Counted from the stretch's first letter, positions 1 through 12,109 are shown. The stretch is 64,000 nt of DNA from Arachis hypogaea (GCF_003086295.3 NC_092039.1:66049649-66113648), one strand, 5' to 3'. Notes: generated by a model from the letters alone, not told the origin. Program-made: numbers and translations.

Positions 1-525
1 TGTGCTTGGACTGAGCATTGAAGCTTTCATGTATAGAGACTTTTTCTGGAGTTAAACGCCAGCTTTTATGCCAGTTTGGGCGTTTAACTCCAATTTTTAT
101 GCCAGTTCCAGCGTTAAACGCTGGGAATTCTGGAGCTGATTTGCAACGCCGGTTTGGGCCATCAAATCTCGGGCAAAGTATGGACTATTATACATTGCTG
201 GAAAGCCCAGGATGTCTACTTTCCAACGCCGTTGAGAGCATGCCAATTGGGCTTTTGTAGCTCCAACAAATCTACTTCGAGTGCAGGGAGGTCAGAATCC
301 AACAGCATCTGCAGTCCTTTTCAGCCTCTGAATCAGTTTTTTGCTCATGACCCTCAATTTCAGCCAGAAAATACCTGAAATCACAGAAAAACACACAAAA
401 TCATAGTAAAGTCCAGAAAAGTGAATTTTAACTAAAAACTAATAAAAGTATACTAAAAACTAACTAAAATATACTAAAAACATACTAAAACAATGCCAAA
501 AAGCGTATAAATTATCCGCTCATCA
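1..525 (-). repeat. 3' LTR of element A, 5' part (cut by window edge)
   Basis: On the minus strand it begins TGATGAGCGGATAATT at 525 and matches the LTRs at 5773-6120, 33691-35330, 42090-42830 and 44628-46148. The GGCGTTTAACGCC-type palindromes of U3 lie near 50-125. The rest of the LTR (TATA region, R, U5) is beyond position 1. Confidence 0.9.
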
Positions 526-562
526 CAACACCAAACTTAAATTGTTGCTTGTCCCCAAGCAA
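526..562 (-). promoter_or_regulatory. Polypurine-tract region and hairpin before 3' LTR of A
   Basis: Read on the minus strand: hairpin TTGCTTG-GGGA-CAAGCAA (562-545), then TAAGTTTGGTGT (539-528), then the LTR start at 525. This is where plus-strand DNA priming is expected. The same composite stands before the 3' LTRs of B, C and E and, with base-pair changes, before ORF3. Confidence 0.65.
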
Positions 563-1448
563 CTGAAAATCAAAATAGAATAAAAAGAAGAGAATATACT
601 ATAGACTCCAAAATATCAAAGAAACTTAGCTCCAATTAGATGAGCGGGACTAGTAACTTTTTGCTTCTAAACAGTTTCGGCATCTCACTTTATCCTTTGA
701 AGTTTAGAATGATTGGCATCCATAGGAACTCAGAACTCAGATAGTGTTATTGATTCTCCTAGTTAAGAATTATGATTCTTGAACATAGCTACTTTATGAG
801 TCTTGGCTGTGGCCCAAAGCACTTTGTCTTCCAGTATTACCACCGGATACATACATGCCACAGACACATAATTGGGTGAACCTTTTCAGATTGTGACTCA
901 GCTTTGCTAGAGTCCCCAATTAGAGGTGTCCAGGGTTCTTAAGCACACTCTTTTTGCCTTGGATCACAACTTTATTTCTTTCTTTTTCTTCTATTTTTTT
1001 CGTTTTTTTTTTGAATCACTGTTTTTTCTTGCTTCAAGAATCAATTTGATGATTTTTCAGATCCTCAATAACAGTTCTCTTTTTCCTCATTCTTTCAAGA
1101 GCCAACAATTTTAACATTCTTAAAACAAAAAATTCAAAATACATATGCACTGTTCAAGCATTCATTCAGAAAACAAAAAGTATTGTCACCACATCAAACT
1201 AATTCAACTAGTTTCAAAAATAAATTCGAAATCATGTACTTCTTGTTCTTTTGTGATTAAAGCACTTTTCATTTAAGAGAGGTGATGGATTCATAGGACA
1301 TTCATAGCTTTAAGACATGAACTTTAAATTTTATTAATTATGAATTAAGAACAAGACTCAAAAATAGATATAAGATGAGACTAGTAGGAATAGAAAACAA
1401 AAAATTTAAATAGGCTCCTAATGATAGAGGTTATCACAGAGTTAGGAC
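563..1448 (-). other. 3' untranslated region of element A, no gene
   Basis: It lies between ORF3 and the 3' LTR and has a closely matching copy in element E (41193-42050). A pyrimidine run at about 970-1012 on the plus strand is purine-rich in the element's sense. No ORF here resembles a protein. Confidence 0.7.
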
Positions 1449-2504
1449 TCAACAACCTTGATTTTGAGAAGTGGATGCTCCCTCAAATTGAGGGGAGAAC
1501 TTTTGGCGTTTCAACTCTTGAAGTTCACGCCCCTGCTTCTCTTGTTCCTTCAGCAATTTGCAGAGCATGCAGTTCTGATTCTGCTGTTCTTCCTTGAGTT
1601 GCTCCATAGTTTCTTGCAACTTGGTGATAGATGCTTCTAGGCTGGCCCAGTAGTCAATTTCAGGAAATTCAGGGAGGAACTCCTGCGCCCTCTTTTTGAT
1701 AGAGTTGTCTTGCATTTGTCCTTCCATTGACTTCTTGGTGATTGGATGTTCAATGGGTATGAATTCATCTACTCCCATCTTCACCCCAGCCTCTTTACAG
1801 AGCAAGGAGATCAAGCTTGGGTAAGCCAGTTTGGCTTCAGTGGAATTCTTATTTGCAATTGTGTAGATCTCACAAGCAATCAGATGATGAACCTCCACTT
1901 CTTTTCCAAGCATAATGCAATGAATCATCACTGCTCTCTTGATGGTGACCTCAGAACGGTTGCTAGTGGGTAATATGGAATGCCCAATAAAGTCTAGCCA
2001 GCCTCTTGCAATTGGTTTAAGGTCTCCCCTCTTGAGTTGGTTTGGGACACCTTTTGAATTGGTTATCCACTTAGTTCTAGGGAGGCAAATGTCCTCTAGA
2101 ACTTGATCCAACCCCTTATCTGCTCTCACCATTCTCCTATTAAAGGATTCAGGATCATCTTGCAGTTGAGGAAATTTGAAGACCTCTCTTATTTTGTCCA
2201 GATGAAAGTAGATAACTTTCCCTCTGACCATGGTTCTGTAAGTATGGAAAGCAGTTCTAGTCATTCTCTGCTTATCTGTCAGCCACAGATTTGAGTAGAA
2301 TTCCTGAACCATATTTCTTCCAACCTTTATCTCAGGATTGGTTAGAACTTCCCATCCTCTGTTTCGAATTTGCTCTTGGATCCCCGGATATTCATCTTCT
2401 TTCAGATCGAATTTAACTTCCAGGATCACTGACTTCAGACCCATTATTTTGTGATAATGGTCTTTCTTTCCTCTTAAATTGGTTTGTTTTCCCTTAGGAG
2501 CCAT
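1449..2504 (-). CDS. Retrotransposon accessory ORF3 (plant transposon protein domain) of element A
   Basis: Uninterrupted ORF of about 351 aa. I choose the methionine of MAPKGKQ (2504) because the related ORFs of elements E and C start with similar short basic leaders (MASKAGE, MAPPKA); the frame is open 23 codons further upstream. The middle (EVLTNPEIKVG ... LPTSNRSEVTI) matches what I know as the putative plant transposon protein domain (Pfam PF20167-like), of unknown biochemical function. The C-terminal third is rich in Glu, Gln and Lys and looks coiled-coil. No membrane segment or signal peptide is visible. It lies between integrase and the 3' LTR in sense orientation, the env position of Athila elements. 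It is the only undamaged ORF3 of the three in this window. Domain assignment is from memory; function unknown. Confidence 0.75.
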   Translation of the reverse strand: MAPKGKQTNLRGKKDHYHKIMGLKSVILEVKFDLKEDEYPGIQEQIRNRGWEVLTNPEIKVGRNMVQEFYSNLWLTDKQRMTRTAFHTYRTMVRGKVIYFHLDKIREVFKFPQLQDDPESFNRRMVRADKGLDQVLEDICLPRTKWITNSKGVPNQLKRGDLKPIARGWLDFIGHSILPTSNRSEVTIKRAVMIHCIMLGKEVEVHHLIACEIYTIANKNSTEAKLAYPSLISLLCKEAGVKMGVDEFIPIEHPITKKSMEGQMQDNSIKKRAQEFLPEFPEIDYWASLEASITKLQETMEQLKEEQQNQNCMLCKLLKEQEKQGRELQELKRQKFSPQFEGASTSQNQGC

Positions 2505-2542
2505 GATCTTGATGAATCTTGGCTTAGTGATCACGGAAAAGC

Positions 2543-2577
2543 ACACCAAACTTAGAGGTTTGCTTGTCCTCAAGCAA
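2543..2577 (-). promoter_or_regulatory. Hairpin plus TAAGTTTGGTGT-like motif upstream of ORF3 (A)
   Basis: On the minus strand: TTGCTTG-AGGA-CAAGCAA (2577-2560), followed by CTAAGTTTGGTGT ending at 2543, 38 bases before the chosen ORF3 start. The same arrangement, with an altered but still paired stem, stands 37 bases before ORF3 of element E. Confidence 0.6.
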
Positions 2578-3329
2578 AAGAAAGGAAAGAGGGGAGAGAA
2601 GAGGAGAGAAAATTCGAATGGTGTGGGGAAAGGGGGGTGGCCGAACGTGTTTAAATATGAGAGGATGAGAGATTTTCAAAAATTTGAGGGAGATTTGAGA
2701 AGATATGGAAAAAATTGAGGAGATAATTGAGTTTTTGAAAGAGCCTAGGAAAGGATTTGAAATAGATTTGAAGAAGATTTTAATTTTTGAAATTGGAAGG
2801 TGAATGATGAAAGTTTGTAATGTGTTTATGCAGAAAAATATGGATCAAAACAAGAAAGTTTGAAAAAAATTTGAAGTGGGAAACAAAATGTCCTCCCCCT
2901 GCCTTTCTGGCGTTAAACGCCCAGAATGGTATCCATTATGGCGTTTAACGCCCATTTGTTGGCCAATTTGGGCGTTTAACGCCCAGCCAGGTACCCTGGC
3001 TGGCGTTAAACGCCAGAAATCCCTTTATCACTGGGCGTTTTGCTAAACGCCCAGGATGCTGCACACCTGGCGTTAAACGCCCAGAATGGTGCCCATTCTG
3101 GCGTTTAACGCCCAAAGTACCCTTTACTGGCGTTTTTTCACCACCAAGCTCTTTTTCTCTGCTTTTTGCACTGAATCCTTCTGTAACTCTGTGAATTCCT
3201 TCAATTTTGATAATTGCCCTCTTAGAATATGTATCAACCTTGATTAAACAAAACAAATACCCTGCTAATCACTGGGTTGCCTCCTAGCAAGCGCTTCTTT
3301 ATTGTCTTTAGCTGGACCTTCACTAAGAA
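2578..3329 (-). repeat. Palindrome-rich spacer between pol and ORF3 (A)
   Basis: No gene. At 2907-3137 the word GGCGTTTAACGCC, or its variants, recurs about eight times in both orientations, separated by short spacers (often GAATGGTGCCCATT-like). Element E has the counterpart at 39398-39575. The remainder (2578-2906, 3138-3329) is AT-rich leader and trailer; the trailer includes the GGGAGGCAACCCA-like stretch that follows pol in this family. Confidence 0.7.
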
Positions 3330-5772
3330 TCACTCAAGTCTCAGTTTTGAGCATTCTTGCTCAAAATTGCTTTCAAGATAATGCTTGATCCTTTGTCCAT
3401 TAAGCATGAACTTCTTGTCAGAATCATTATCCTGAAGCTCAACATATCCATATGGTGATACTCCTGTAATCACATACGGACCCCTCCAGCGGGATTTAAG
3501 TTTTCCTGGGAACAATCTGAGCCTAGAATTGAAGAGCAGAACTTTTTGTCCTAGCTCAAAGACTTTGGATGACAACTTCTTGTCATGCCATTTCTTTGCC
3601 TTTTCCTTATAAATCTTTGCATTTTCAAAGGCACTGAGTCTAAATTCATCTAGCTCATTTAGCTGGAGTAATCTCTTTTCACCAGCTAACTTAGCATCCA
3701 GGTTTAGGAATCTAGTTGCCCAGTAGGCTTTATGTTCCAGTTCCACGGGCAGATGACAGGCCTTGCCATACACAAGCTGGTATGGTGAGGTTCCTATTGG
3801 GGTCTCGAATGCTGTTCTGTATGCCCACAGAGCATCATCCAAGCTCTTTGCCCAATCCTTTCTTCAGGCTATTACAGTCCGTTCTAGGATTCTTTTTAGC
3901 TCTCTGTTAGAGACTTCAGCTTGCCCATTTGTCTGTGGATGATACGGGGTTGCCACTTTGTGGCTAATTCCATATCGGACCATAGCAGAGTAAAGCTGTT
4001 TATTGCAGAAATGAGTACCCCATCACTGATTATGACTCTGGGAACACCAAATCTGCTGAAGATGTGTTTCTGGAGGAATTTCAGCACGGTTTTAGTACCA
4101 TTGGTGGGTGTAGCAATTGCTTCTACCCATTTAGATACATAGTCCACTGCCACCAGAATGTAAGTGTTTGAGTATGATGGTAGGAATGGACCCATAAAGT
4201 CAATTCCCCATACATCAAACAACTCAATCTCTAAGATCCCTTGTTGAGGCATGGCATATCCGTGAGGCAAGTTGCCAGCTCTTTGGCAGCTGTCACAGTT
4301 ACGCACAAACTCTCGGGCATCTTTTTAGAGAGTAGGCCAGTAGAAGCCACATTGGAGGACCTTAGTGGCTGTTCGCTCACTTCCAAAATGTCCCCCATAC
4401 TGTGATCCATGGCAATGCCACAGGATCCTTTGTGCTTCTTCTCTGGGTACACATATGCAGATCATTCCGTCTGCACATCTCTTAAAGAGATATGGCTCAT
4501 CCCATAGGTAGTACTTGGCATCTGAAATTAATTTCTTTCTTTGCACTCTGCTGTACTCCTGTGGTATTAACATCACAGCTTTATAATTTGCAATATCTGC
4601 AAACCATGGAGCTTCCTGAATGGCAAAGAGTTGCTCATCTGGGAAAGTCTCAGAGATCTCAGTAGAAGGGAGGGACGCCCCAGCTACTGGTTCTATTCGT
4701 GACAGATGATCAGCTATTTGATTCTCTGTCCCTTTTCTGTCTCTTAATTCTATATCATACTCTTGCAGAAGCAACACCCATCTTATAAGCCTGGGTTTTG
4801 AATCCGGCTTTGTGAGGAAGTACTTAAGAGCAGCATGGTCAGTGTACACAATCACCTTTGATCCCACTAGATAGGATCTAAACTTGTCAATGGCATAGAC
4901 CACTGCAAGTAACTCTTTTTCTGTGGTTGTGTAATTCTTCTGTGCATTATTTAGAACACGGCTGGCATAATAAATGACGTGCAGAAGCTTGTTATGCCTC
5001 TGTCCCAACACTGCACCAATGGCATGGTCACTGGCATCACACATTAGTTCGAATAGCAATGTCCAGTCTGGTGCAGAGATGACTGGTGCTATGACCAGCT
5101 TGGCTTTCAGGGTCTCAAATGCTTGTAGACACTGTGTGTCAAACACAAATGGTGTGTCAGCAGCTAGCAGGTTGCTCAGGGGTTTTGCAATTTTTGAAAA
5201 ATCCTTTATAAACCTTCTATAGAATCCTGCATGCCCCAGAAAGCTTCTGATTGCCTTAACATTGGCAGGTGGTGGTAATTTTTCAATTACTTCTACCTTT
5301 GCCTTATCCACCTCTATTCCCTTGCTTGAAATTTTGTGCCCAAGGACAATTCCTTCAGTCACCATAAAGTGACATTTCTCCCAGTTTAAAACCAGGTTAG
5401 TCTCTTGGCACCTTTTCAGGACAAGTGCTAGGTGGTTAAGGCAGGAGCTGAATGAGTCTCCATATACTGAGAAGTCATCCATGAAGACTTCCAGGAATTT
5501 CTCCACCATATCAGAGAAGATGGATAGCATGCATCTCTGAAAGGTTGCAGGAGCATTACACAGACCAAAAGGCATCCTTCTGTAGGCAAACACGCCAGAA
5601 GGGCAAGTAAATGCTGTTTTCTCTTGGTCTTGAGGGTCTACTGCAATTTGGTTGTAACCTGAATAGCCATCCAAAAAGCAGTAATAATCATGACCAGTTA
5701 GTCTTTCTAGCATTTGATCTATGAATGGTAAAGGAAAATGATCCTTTCTGGTGGCTGTATTGAGCCTTCTAA
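3330..5772 (-). pseudogene. pol: pol remnant of element A: RT, RNase H, integrase
   Basis: Athila-type pol read from about 5760 down. RT is entered part way ([20 protein letters not shown]), keeps the FMDD active-site box (near 5470-5481) and YSGYNQI. RNase H follows ([10 protein letters not shown]), then the HHCC zinc motif, the integrase core (GIDFMGP, ISDG, NGQAE) and the C-terminal segment ([16 protein letters not shown]). Breaks: the RT N-terminus is replaced by LTR sequence at about 5773; a TAA stop lies at about 4325 before the second half of the zinc motif; a one-base frameshift follows ISDG near 4020; a TGA lies near 3868. No full product is possible. The reading frames are otherwise well kept, suggesting the damage is fairly recent. 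Confidence 0.9.
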
Positions 5773-6120
5773 AGTATGGACTATTATACATTGCTGGAAA
5801 GCCCAGGATGTCTACTTTCCAACGCCGTTGAGAGCGCACCAATTGGGCTTCTGTAGCTCCAACAAATCCACTTCGAGTGCAGGGAGGTCAGAATCCAATA
5901 GCATCTGCAGTCCTTTTTAGCCTCTGAATCAGATTTTTGCTCAGGACCCTCAATTTCAGCCAGAAAATACCTGAAATCACAGAAAAACACACAAACTCAT
6001 AGTAAAGTCCATAAAAGTGAATTTTAACTAAAAACTAATAAAACTATACTAAAAACTAACTAAAATATACTAAAAACATTTAAAACAATGCCAAAAAGCG
6101 TATAAATTATCCGCTCATCA
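5773..6120 (-). repeat. Truncated 5' LTR of element A
   Basis: Matches positions about 176-525 of the 3' LTR, starting TGATGAGCGG at 6120 (minus strand) and ending abruptly at about 5773, where it is fused to RT. It retains the first part of U3 only, including ATTTCAGG, and lacks the TATA region, R, U5 and primer-binding site. Confidence 0.85.
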
Positions 6121-7064
6121 AGCCCTGTGTACCAAAAGCACCCTACCCACAAATACCAAGAAAGGATATGAAGGGTAGCCAATTTTCTAGGTTATTGGAG
6201 ATCTTTTAGAAGCTTCAAATTAACATACCTTTTTCTGAGGCATTAGAACAAATGCCATTCTATGCCAATATTCTAAAGGAGCTCATGACAAGGAAAAAAA
6301 CTGGGGAAAAAAGGAAACTGTGGTGCTTACAGAGGAATGTAGTGCCATCATATAAAAAAAGCTTCCCCAAAAGATAAAAGATCCTGGGAGCTTCCGAATC
6401 CCCTGCATTGTAGGGGATATTAGCATTGAAAAAGCATTGTGTGATCTGTGAGCTAGCATCAACCTTATGTCCTTAGCCATGATGTAAAGAACGAGAATTG
6501 AAGAGGCCAAACCAACAAGAATGGAACTTCAATTAGCTGATAGAACATTTAAGTTTCCTCATGGAGTGGTGGAGGACTTTTTGGTGAAAGTGGGAGAGTT
6601 TATCTTCCCAACTAATTTTGTAGTGCTTGATATGGAGGAAGAAGCTAACACTTCAATCATACTAGAGAGACCCTTCTTGGCCACAGCTGGGGCCATAATT
6701 GATGTGCAAAGGGAGAGTTAGTCTTAAGACTACATGAAGAATAGATGGTGCTTAATGTTTTCACTATAATGAGCTATCCAAAGGAATCCATTGGTGAATG
6801 CATGATGGTGGACACAATGGAGAAGCTAGTTCAAGAAGTCCTAAAAGAAGAACAATGTAAGGAAGTTATGGAGCAAGACCAACAAATAGAAGGTGGTGAA
6901 CTACCACAAGAAATCATAGAAGGCTCAATCATGTAGGACAAGGCAAGCAAGAAGGAAGTGGAAGCACCAAAGTTGGAGTTGAAGACCCTGCCTCCAATCT
7001 TGAAGTATGCCTACTTAGGAAACAATGACACATATCCAGTAATCATTAATTTCAGCATGATTGA
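6121..7064 (+). pseudogene. Gag C-terminus / aspartic protease / pol linker of element C
   Basis: Decayed coding sequence in the order typical of Athila gag-pol. It has a PYPQ-type linker, LQINIPFSEALEQMP, LTEECSAI, then the retropepsin core KALCDL-stop-ASINL (about 6430-6470), the flap-side SIILERPFLATAGAIIDVQ (6650-6716), and ELKTLPPILKYAYLG (about 6976-7020) just before RT. Stops and frame changes are frequent; the Gly of the D-L-G catalytic triad is a TGA stop. The frame runs to the ATTGA at 7060-7064, where the solo LTR S splits it from RT. Confidence 0.8.
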
Positions 7065-9281
7065 TGATGTCAGGACATCTTGGCCAGTTTTACAAGCCTT
7101 TTCTTTACATATTTTAGGTAGTTTCATATATTTTCTTAGGTAATAAGCAAGTTTTTGGGTAAATATGCACTTACATCTTGATTCAAGCAAACATTGTGAA
7201 CTTTACATGAATTTATGAGAATAATGCATGAATTGAATGCCAATTTAGATGATGCAGGATCTCATAATCTAGAAGAAAGCTTTGATGTACCTTGTTTGTT
7301 TGATTTCAGGCCAAATGAAGCATAGAAGAGCCACGTTAGTAGCCACGTTAGTACCACTAACGTAGGGACTAACGTGGAAAGGGAGCAAGCTTGCAACATT
7401 AGTGGTAAAGTTAATACCACTAACATCTTCGAAGGCCATCATAACCCACGTTAGTTGCCATGTTAGTTGCATTAATGTAGGGACTAACGTAGAAGGAAGA
7501 AGAAGCTCCAACGTTAGTGGTGAAGTTATCACCACTAATGTTGCAAAGGCCACACACAACCATGTTAATGCTATTAACATGAGCTCTAACGTGGAACAAA
7601 AAAGGATCACCAACGTTAGTGACACTAACTTTGTCACTAACATTGAATCAGGCTAAGTATACCTATGTTAGTGGCCACGTTAACGCCACTAACGTAGGAG
7701 TTAACGTGGAGTAAGCATAAGAGGCCAACGTTAGTGACACTAACTTTGTCACTAATGTTGGAAGTTGGCCAGAATGCCCATGTTAGTGGTCACATTAATT
7801 CCATTAACGTGACCACTAATGTGGAAGGGGGGAGTTTGTAACGTCAGTGACAAAGTTAGTGTCACTAATGTCTTCGTGTCTTGGCATGATTGCGTTAATG
7901 GGCACTTTAGTAACACTAACGTAGACCGTTAACGTGGGAGAAAGAGCAAGGATGTAGCGTTATTGGCAAAGTTAGCACCAATAACGCTAGCAAAGGTTAA
8001 GAAGGCTACGTTAGTGGTCACGTTAGTGCCACTAACATTGAAGTTAACGTAGCTCAAAGGGGTTGGGATGTTAGTGACAAAGTTACTGTCACTAACGTCT
8101 TTGAGCTAGGATTTACACTTAACGTTAACGCCACTAACGCCTTGACTAACTGTGAATCATGCCTGACTCAAATTCTTTCTACAAGAAAGCTAAGCCCACT
8201 AAAGACTGTAACTGCTTCAACTAAAGATCAAAGGCCCATATCCAAGACTTGCAGAGCTGATAGAAGATCAGAGGAGTAGTATACATAGGAGTAGTTTTCA
8301 ACTAGAAATGGAGGATTGGAATTTGGATCTGGGGGATCCAAGACTTGTAAACACCCTGTATATTTACTTTCTCTGCAATTTAGTTTACTTTACAATGAAC
8401 TCTTCATTTTTGCTTTCCATTTCTAGAGCTATGAACAACTAAACCCCCTTACATTGGGTTAGGGATCTCTGTTTTAATTTGATGGATCAATTGTAGTTTT
8501 TATTCTTCTTCCTCTTTCTTTTCTCTTGATTCTACTAGAGAGCTTTCGGTCCTCAACCATTTGGTTAGTCATCTCGGATAAGAGGCTATCCATAATTGGA
8601 TCTCCTCGGACCCTTGGAAAAGCAATGAGGAGATCATGCCAGAAATGCTCTCTCATGCTGGACCGGATTGGGGTTTGGATGGATATAGTGATATACAATC
8701 CTACCAACACTTTGATTCAGGAATGCATGTGGTATAATCAGTGACCATACTTCATCTCTTCCCATGAGCAATTAAATCAAGGAATTGGGCAATTGTTCAA
8801 GCTTAGATAGATTGGATTGCCAAGGAATTGGGATTCAATCACTTAAGATTGCCAAGGAGATCAATGAATGCATTGATTGAGGAAGAGATGAAAATGACTT
8901 GATCCGAAGAATGCAACATCTCCTATGCCCAATGAATTCCCCACTTCTAATCTTACCCATTCTCTTTAATTTCAGCTATTTACTTTGATGCTCATTCCCC
9001 AAATCCCCATTTAAGATTCTGCAATTTACTTTTCTGCAATTTATCTTCTGCCATTTACTTTCTGGATTTACATTCCTTGTCATTTATTTTTTCCACCATT
9101 TAATTTTCTGCAATTCCCAACTCAACTTTGCTTAGCTCAACTAGAACACCCCTCTAATTAAAGTTGCTCGACCAATCAATCCCTGTGGGATTCGACCTCA
9201 CTCTATTGTGAATTTTTACTTGACGATGATTCGGTATACATGCCGATGGAAATTTGTTGATAGACAAGTTTTCGTGCATCA
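7065..9281 (+). mobile_element. Solo LTR S inserted in pol of C
   Basis: Starts TGATGTCAGG and ends GTGCATCA (inverted TGATG/CATCA ends), flanked by the perfect 5-bp duplication ATTGA (7060-7064 and 9282-9286). Excision restores the pol frame (...FSMIEEQEEEL...). At 2217 bp with no internal ORF, primer site or second LTR, it is best read as a solo LTR left by LTR-LTR recombination. The 3' part contains a 'gtgggattcgacctcac' stretch and 'acttgacgatgattcgg', shared with the end of C's LTR. ATTTCAGG is at 7303-7310. Confidence 0.85.
7320..8150 (+). repeat. CCACGTTAGTG / CACTAACGTGG palindrome array in S
   Basis: About 830 bp in which the word ACGTTAGTG and its complement CACTAACGT recur dozens of times. 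They often face each other to make imperfect palindromes of about 20-30 bp, separated by spacers of about 15-40 bp. It lies upstream of a TATA-like sequence (GTATACATAGG, about 8278), so in U3. Chance ORFs occur across it but have no protein-like composition. Confidence 0.8.
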
Positions 9282-12109
9282 ATTGAGGAACAAGAAGAGG
9301 AGCTTATCAATGTGCTAAGACAGCATAAGGATGCCATAGGATGGACACTTTCAGACTTAAAGGGGATTAGCCCTTCAATGTGCATGCATAAAATCCTTCT
9401 TGAGGAAGATGCTAAGCCCTCACGACAGCCACAAAGAAGATTAAATCCAACAATGAAGAAAGTGGTACAAAAAGAAGTGCTGAAGTTGTGGCAAGAAAGG
9501 GTAATTTACCCAATCTCAGACAGCCCTTGGGTGAGTCCAGTGCAAGTAGTCCCCAAGACGGGAAGAATCACAGTTGTGCCAAATGAAAGAAATGAGTTGA
9601 TACCAACAAGAACAGTGACTAGATGGCACATGTGCATATATTATAGGAAGCTCAATGAAGCCACAAGGAAGGACCGTTTTCCTCTACCATCCATGGATTA
9701 AATGTTGGAGAGGCTTGCTGGACATGAGTACTACTGTTTCTTGGATGGTTACTTAGGCTACAATCAGATTGTAGTGGACCCTAAAGACCAAGAGAAGACT
9801 TCCTTTACTTGCCCTTATGGTGTTTTTGCCCTTTGGATTGTGCAATGCACCTGCCATATTCCAAAGGTGCATGATGTTCATTTTTTCTAATATGATTGAA
9901 AGGTTTATTGAAGTTTTCATGGAAGATTTTTCTGTGTTTGGTGATTCATTTTCTAAGTGCTTACACCATCTTGCCTTGGTGCTAAAGAGATGCCAAGAGA
10001 CTAACCTAGTTTTAAACTGGGAAAAGTGTCATTTTATGGTCACCGAAGGGGTGGTCTTTGGCCACAAAATCTCTAAAAAAGGCATAGAGGTGGACAGGGT
10101 CAAGGTGGAAGTGATTGAGAAATTACCCCCACCTTGCAATGTCAAGAAAATTATGAGTTTCTTGGGCATACTATGTTTTATAGACGGTTCATTAGAGATT
10201 TTTCAAAGATTGCCAAACCTTTAAGTAACTTGCTTGTCTCTAATGTTCCTTTTATCTTTGATAGAGAATGTATGCAAGCCTTTAATGAGCTTAAAACCAA
10301 ACTCTTTTCTACACCTATTATAGCACCACCTAGCTGGGATTTACCTTTTGAATTAATGTCTGATGCATCAGACTTTACTACTGGTGCTGTTTTAGGACAA
10401 AGGAGAGACAAGCTAGTACATGTCATCTATTATGCTAACAAGGTTCTTAATGAAATCCAAAGGGACTACACCACCACAGAAAAAGAACTCCTTGCTATAG
10501 TTTTTGCATTTGATAAGTTTATGTCATACCTCATTGGTTCTAAAGTCACTGTATTTACTGACCATGTAGTTCTTAAATACTTGCTAACCAAGCAAGACTC
10601 CAAGCCCAGGCTAATAAGATAGATCTTGCTACTCCAAGAGTTTAATATTGAAATTAAGGGTAAAAATGGGGCCGAGAACAAAGTGGCTGACCACCTATCA
10701 AGAATCCCAAATGAGGATGATGAAGCATACAATCCTGTAGTAAATGAGAGCTTTTCGGATGAATAGTTGATGATGATCTAAGAAGCCCCATGGTTTGCAG
10801 ATATAGCCAATTTCAAGGCTGTTGGAGAACTACCTTCCAACATCAATAAGCACTTGAAAAGGAAGCTCATCAATGATGCCAAGCATTACATTTGGGATGA
10901 GCCTTACCTTTTCAAGAGGTGTGCTGATGGGATTTTAAGAAGATTTATTTCTCATGAGGAAGGACAAGAGGTCCTTTGGCATTGGCATAGATCTACCTAT
11001 GGAGGATATTTCAGTGGAGAGAGGACTCTAGCAAAGGTGTTACAATGTGGATTCTTTTGGCCTATAATATTCAAAGATGCAAAGGAGTTTGTGACAAGGT
11101 GCAATAAATATCAAAGAGTTGGCAACCTACCCAAGAAGAATGAAATGCCACAAAGATTCATCATGGAGTTGGAGTTGTTTGATGTTTGGGGGATCGATTT
11201 CATGGGACCATTCCCACCCTCATACTAAAAAAACTACATATTGGTGGCTGTGGACTATGTGTCAAAATGGGTAGAGGCTATAGCTACTTCAACAAATGAT
11301 AACAAAGTGGTGATTAATTTCTTGAGAAAAAATATATTTAGCCGGTTTGGGGTTCCAAGAGCTCTTATAAGTGACGAAGGAACTCACTTTTGCAGTAAGC
11401 AACTTGAGACACTCCTCCTCAAATATGGTTTCAGACACAAGGTAGCAACCTCATACCATCCACAAATCAATGGTCAAGCTAAAATTTCAAATAGAGAGCT
11501 CAAGAGAATCCCTGAGAAGACTGTTGGAAACTCAAGAAAAGATTGGTCCAAGAAGCTTGATGATGCATTATGGGCTTATAAGACAGCTTTTAAGACACCC
11601 ATTGGCATGTCTCCATACCAGTTGGTATTTGGAAAGGCTTGTAATCTACCAGTGGAGCTTGAACCTAGAGCATTTTGTGCTCTAAAGATGTTGAACTATG
11701 ATAATCAATCTGCTGGGGAAAGAAGATTGCTACAACTCAATGAGCTAGAAGAATTCAAAACTCAAGCCTATGAAAATGCCAAGATTTACAAGGAGAAAAC
11801 AAAGAAATGGCATGATCAAAAGCTAGCAAGGAGGGAGTTTGTAGAAGGCCAAAAAGTGCTACTGTACAACTCAAGGCTCAAGTTTTTCCAGGGAAGTTAA
11901 AGTCAAGATGGTCTGGCCCATTTACAGACATCAAGGCTTCTCCTTATGGTCATGTAGAGCTTGTGGAGGAGAAAACACAGAGGACGTTCATTGTCAATGG
12001 CCACAGGCTTAAGCACTACTTGGGGGACTTATTGGATGAGCAAAGAGTGAACTATAACCTCAGCTGTAGAGGAAGAATTGTCAAGCTAGTGACGTTAAAA
12101 AAGTGCTAG
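9282..12109 (+). pseudogene. pol: pol of element C: RT, RNase H, integrase
   Basis: Same domain order as in A: LRQHKDAIGW, DSPWVSPVQVVPK, FPLPSMD-stop, then RT palm, RNase H (about 10380-10740), zinc motif, integrase (11180-11900) and a C-terminal tail ending KLVTLKKC-stop at 12107-12109. Damage includes a stop at 9699, a frameshift around 9830, another near 10160, stops at 10621 and 11226, and a frameshift near 11898. Catalytic residues are also altered: the RT box reads FMED (9915-9926) and the integrase Glu within NGQAE is Lys (NGQAK, about 11470-11485). The element is dead at several independent steps, consistent with it being the oldest layer of the stack. Confidence 0.88.

Larger units (their letters stand above)
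1..6120 (-). mobile_element. LTR retrotransposon A (FIDEL-like, internally deleted)
   Basis: Minus-strand Ty3/gypsy element of Athila type. In element order: a truncated 5' LTR (6120-5773), RT/RNase H/integrase remnant (to 3330), a palindrome-rich spacer, ORF3 (2504-1449), a 3' untranslated stretch, and the 3' LTR from 525 leftwards off the window. Gag, protease, leader, primer-binding site and the first part of RT are missing because the 5' LTR is joined directly to RT near 5773. It interrupts the protease region of element C at 6120/6121; its other flank, and so its TSD, lies outside the window. Confidence 0.85.

Noticed and set aside
7269..7656. Val/Thr/Asn-rich ORFs on both strands
   Set aside because: By-product of the ACGTTAGTG array in solo LTR S.
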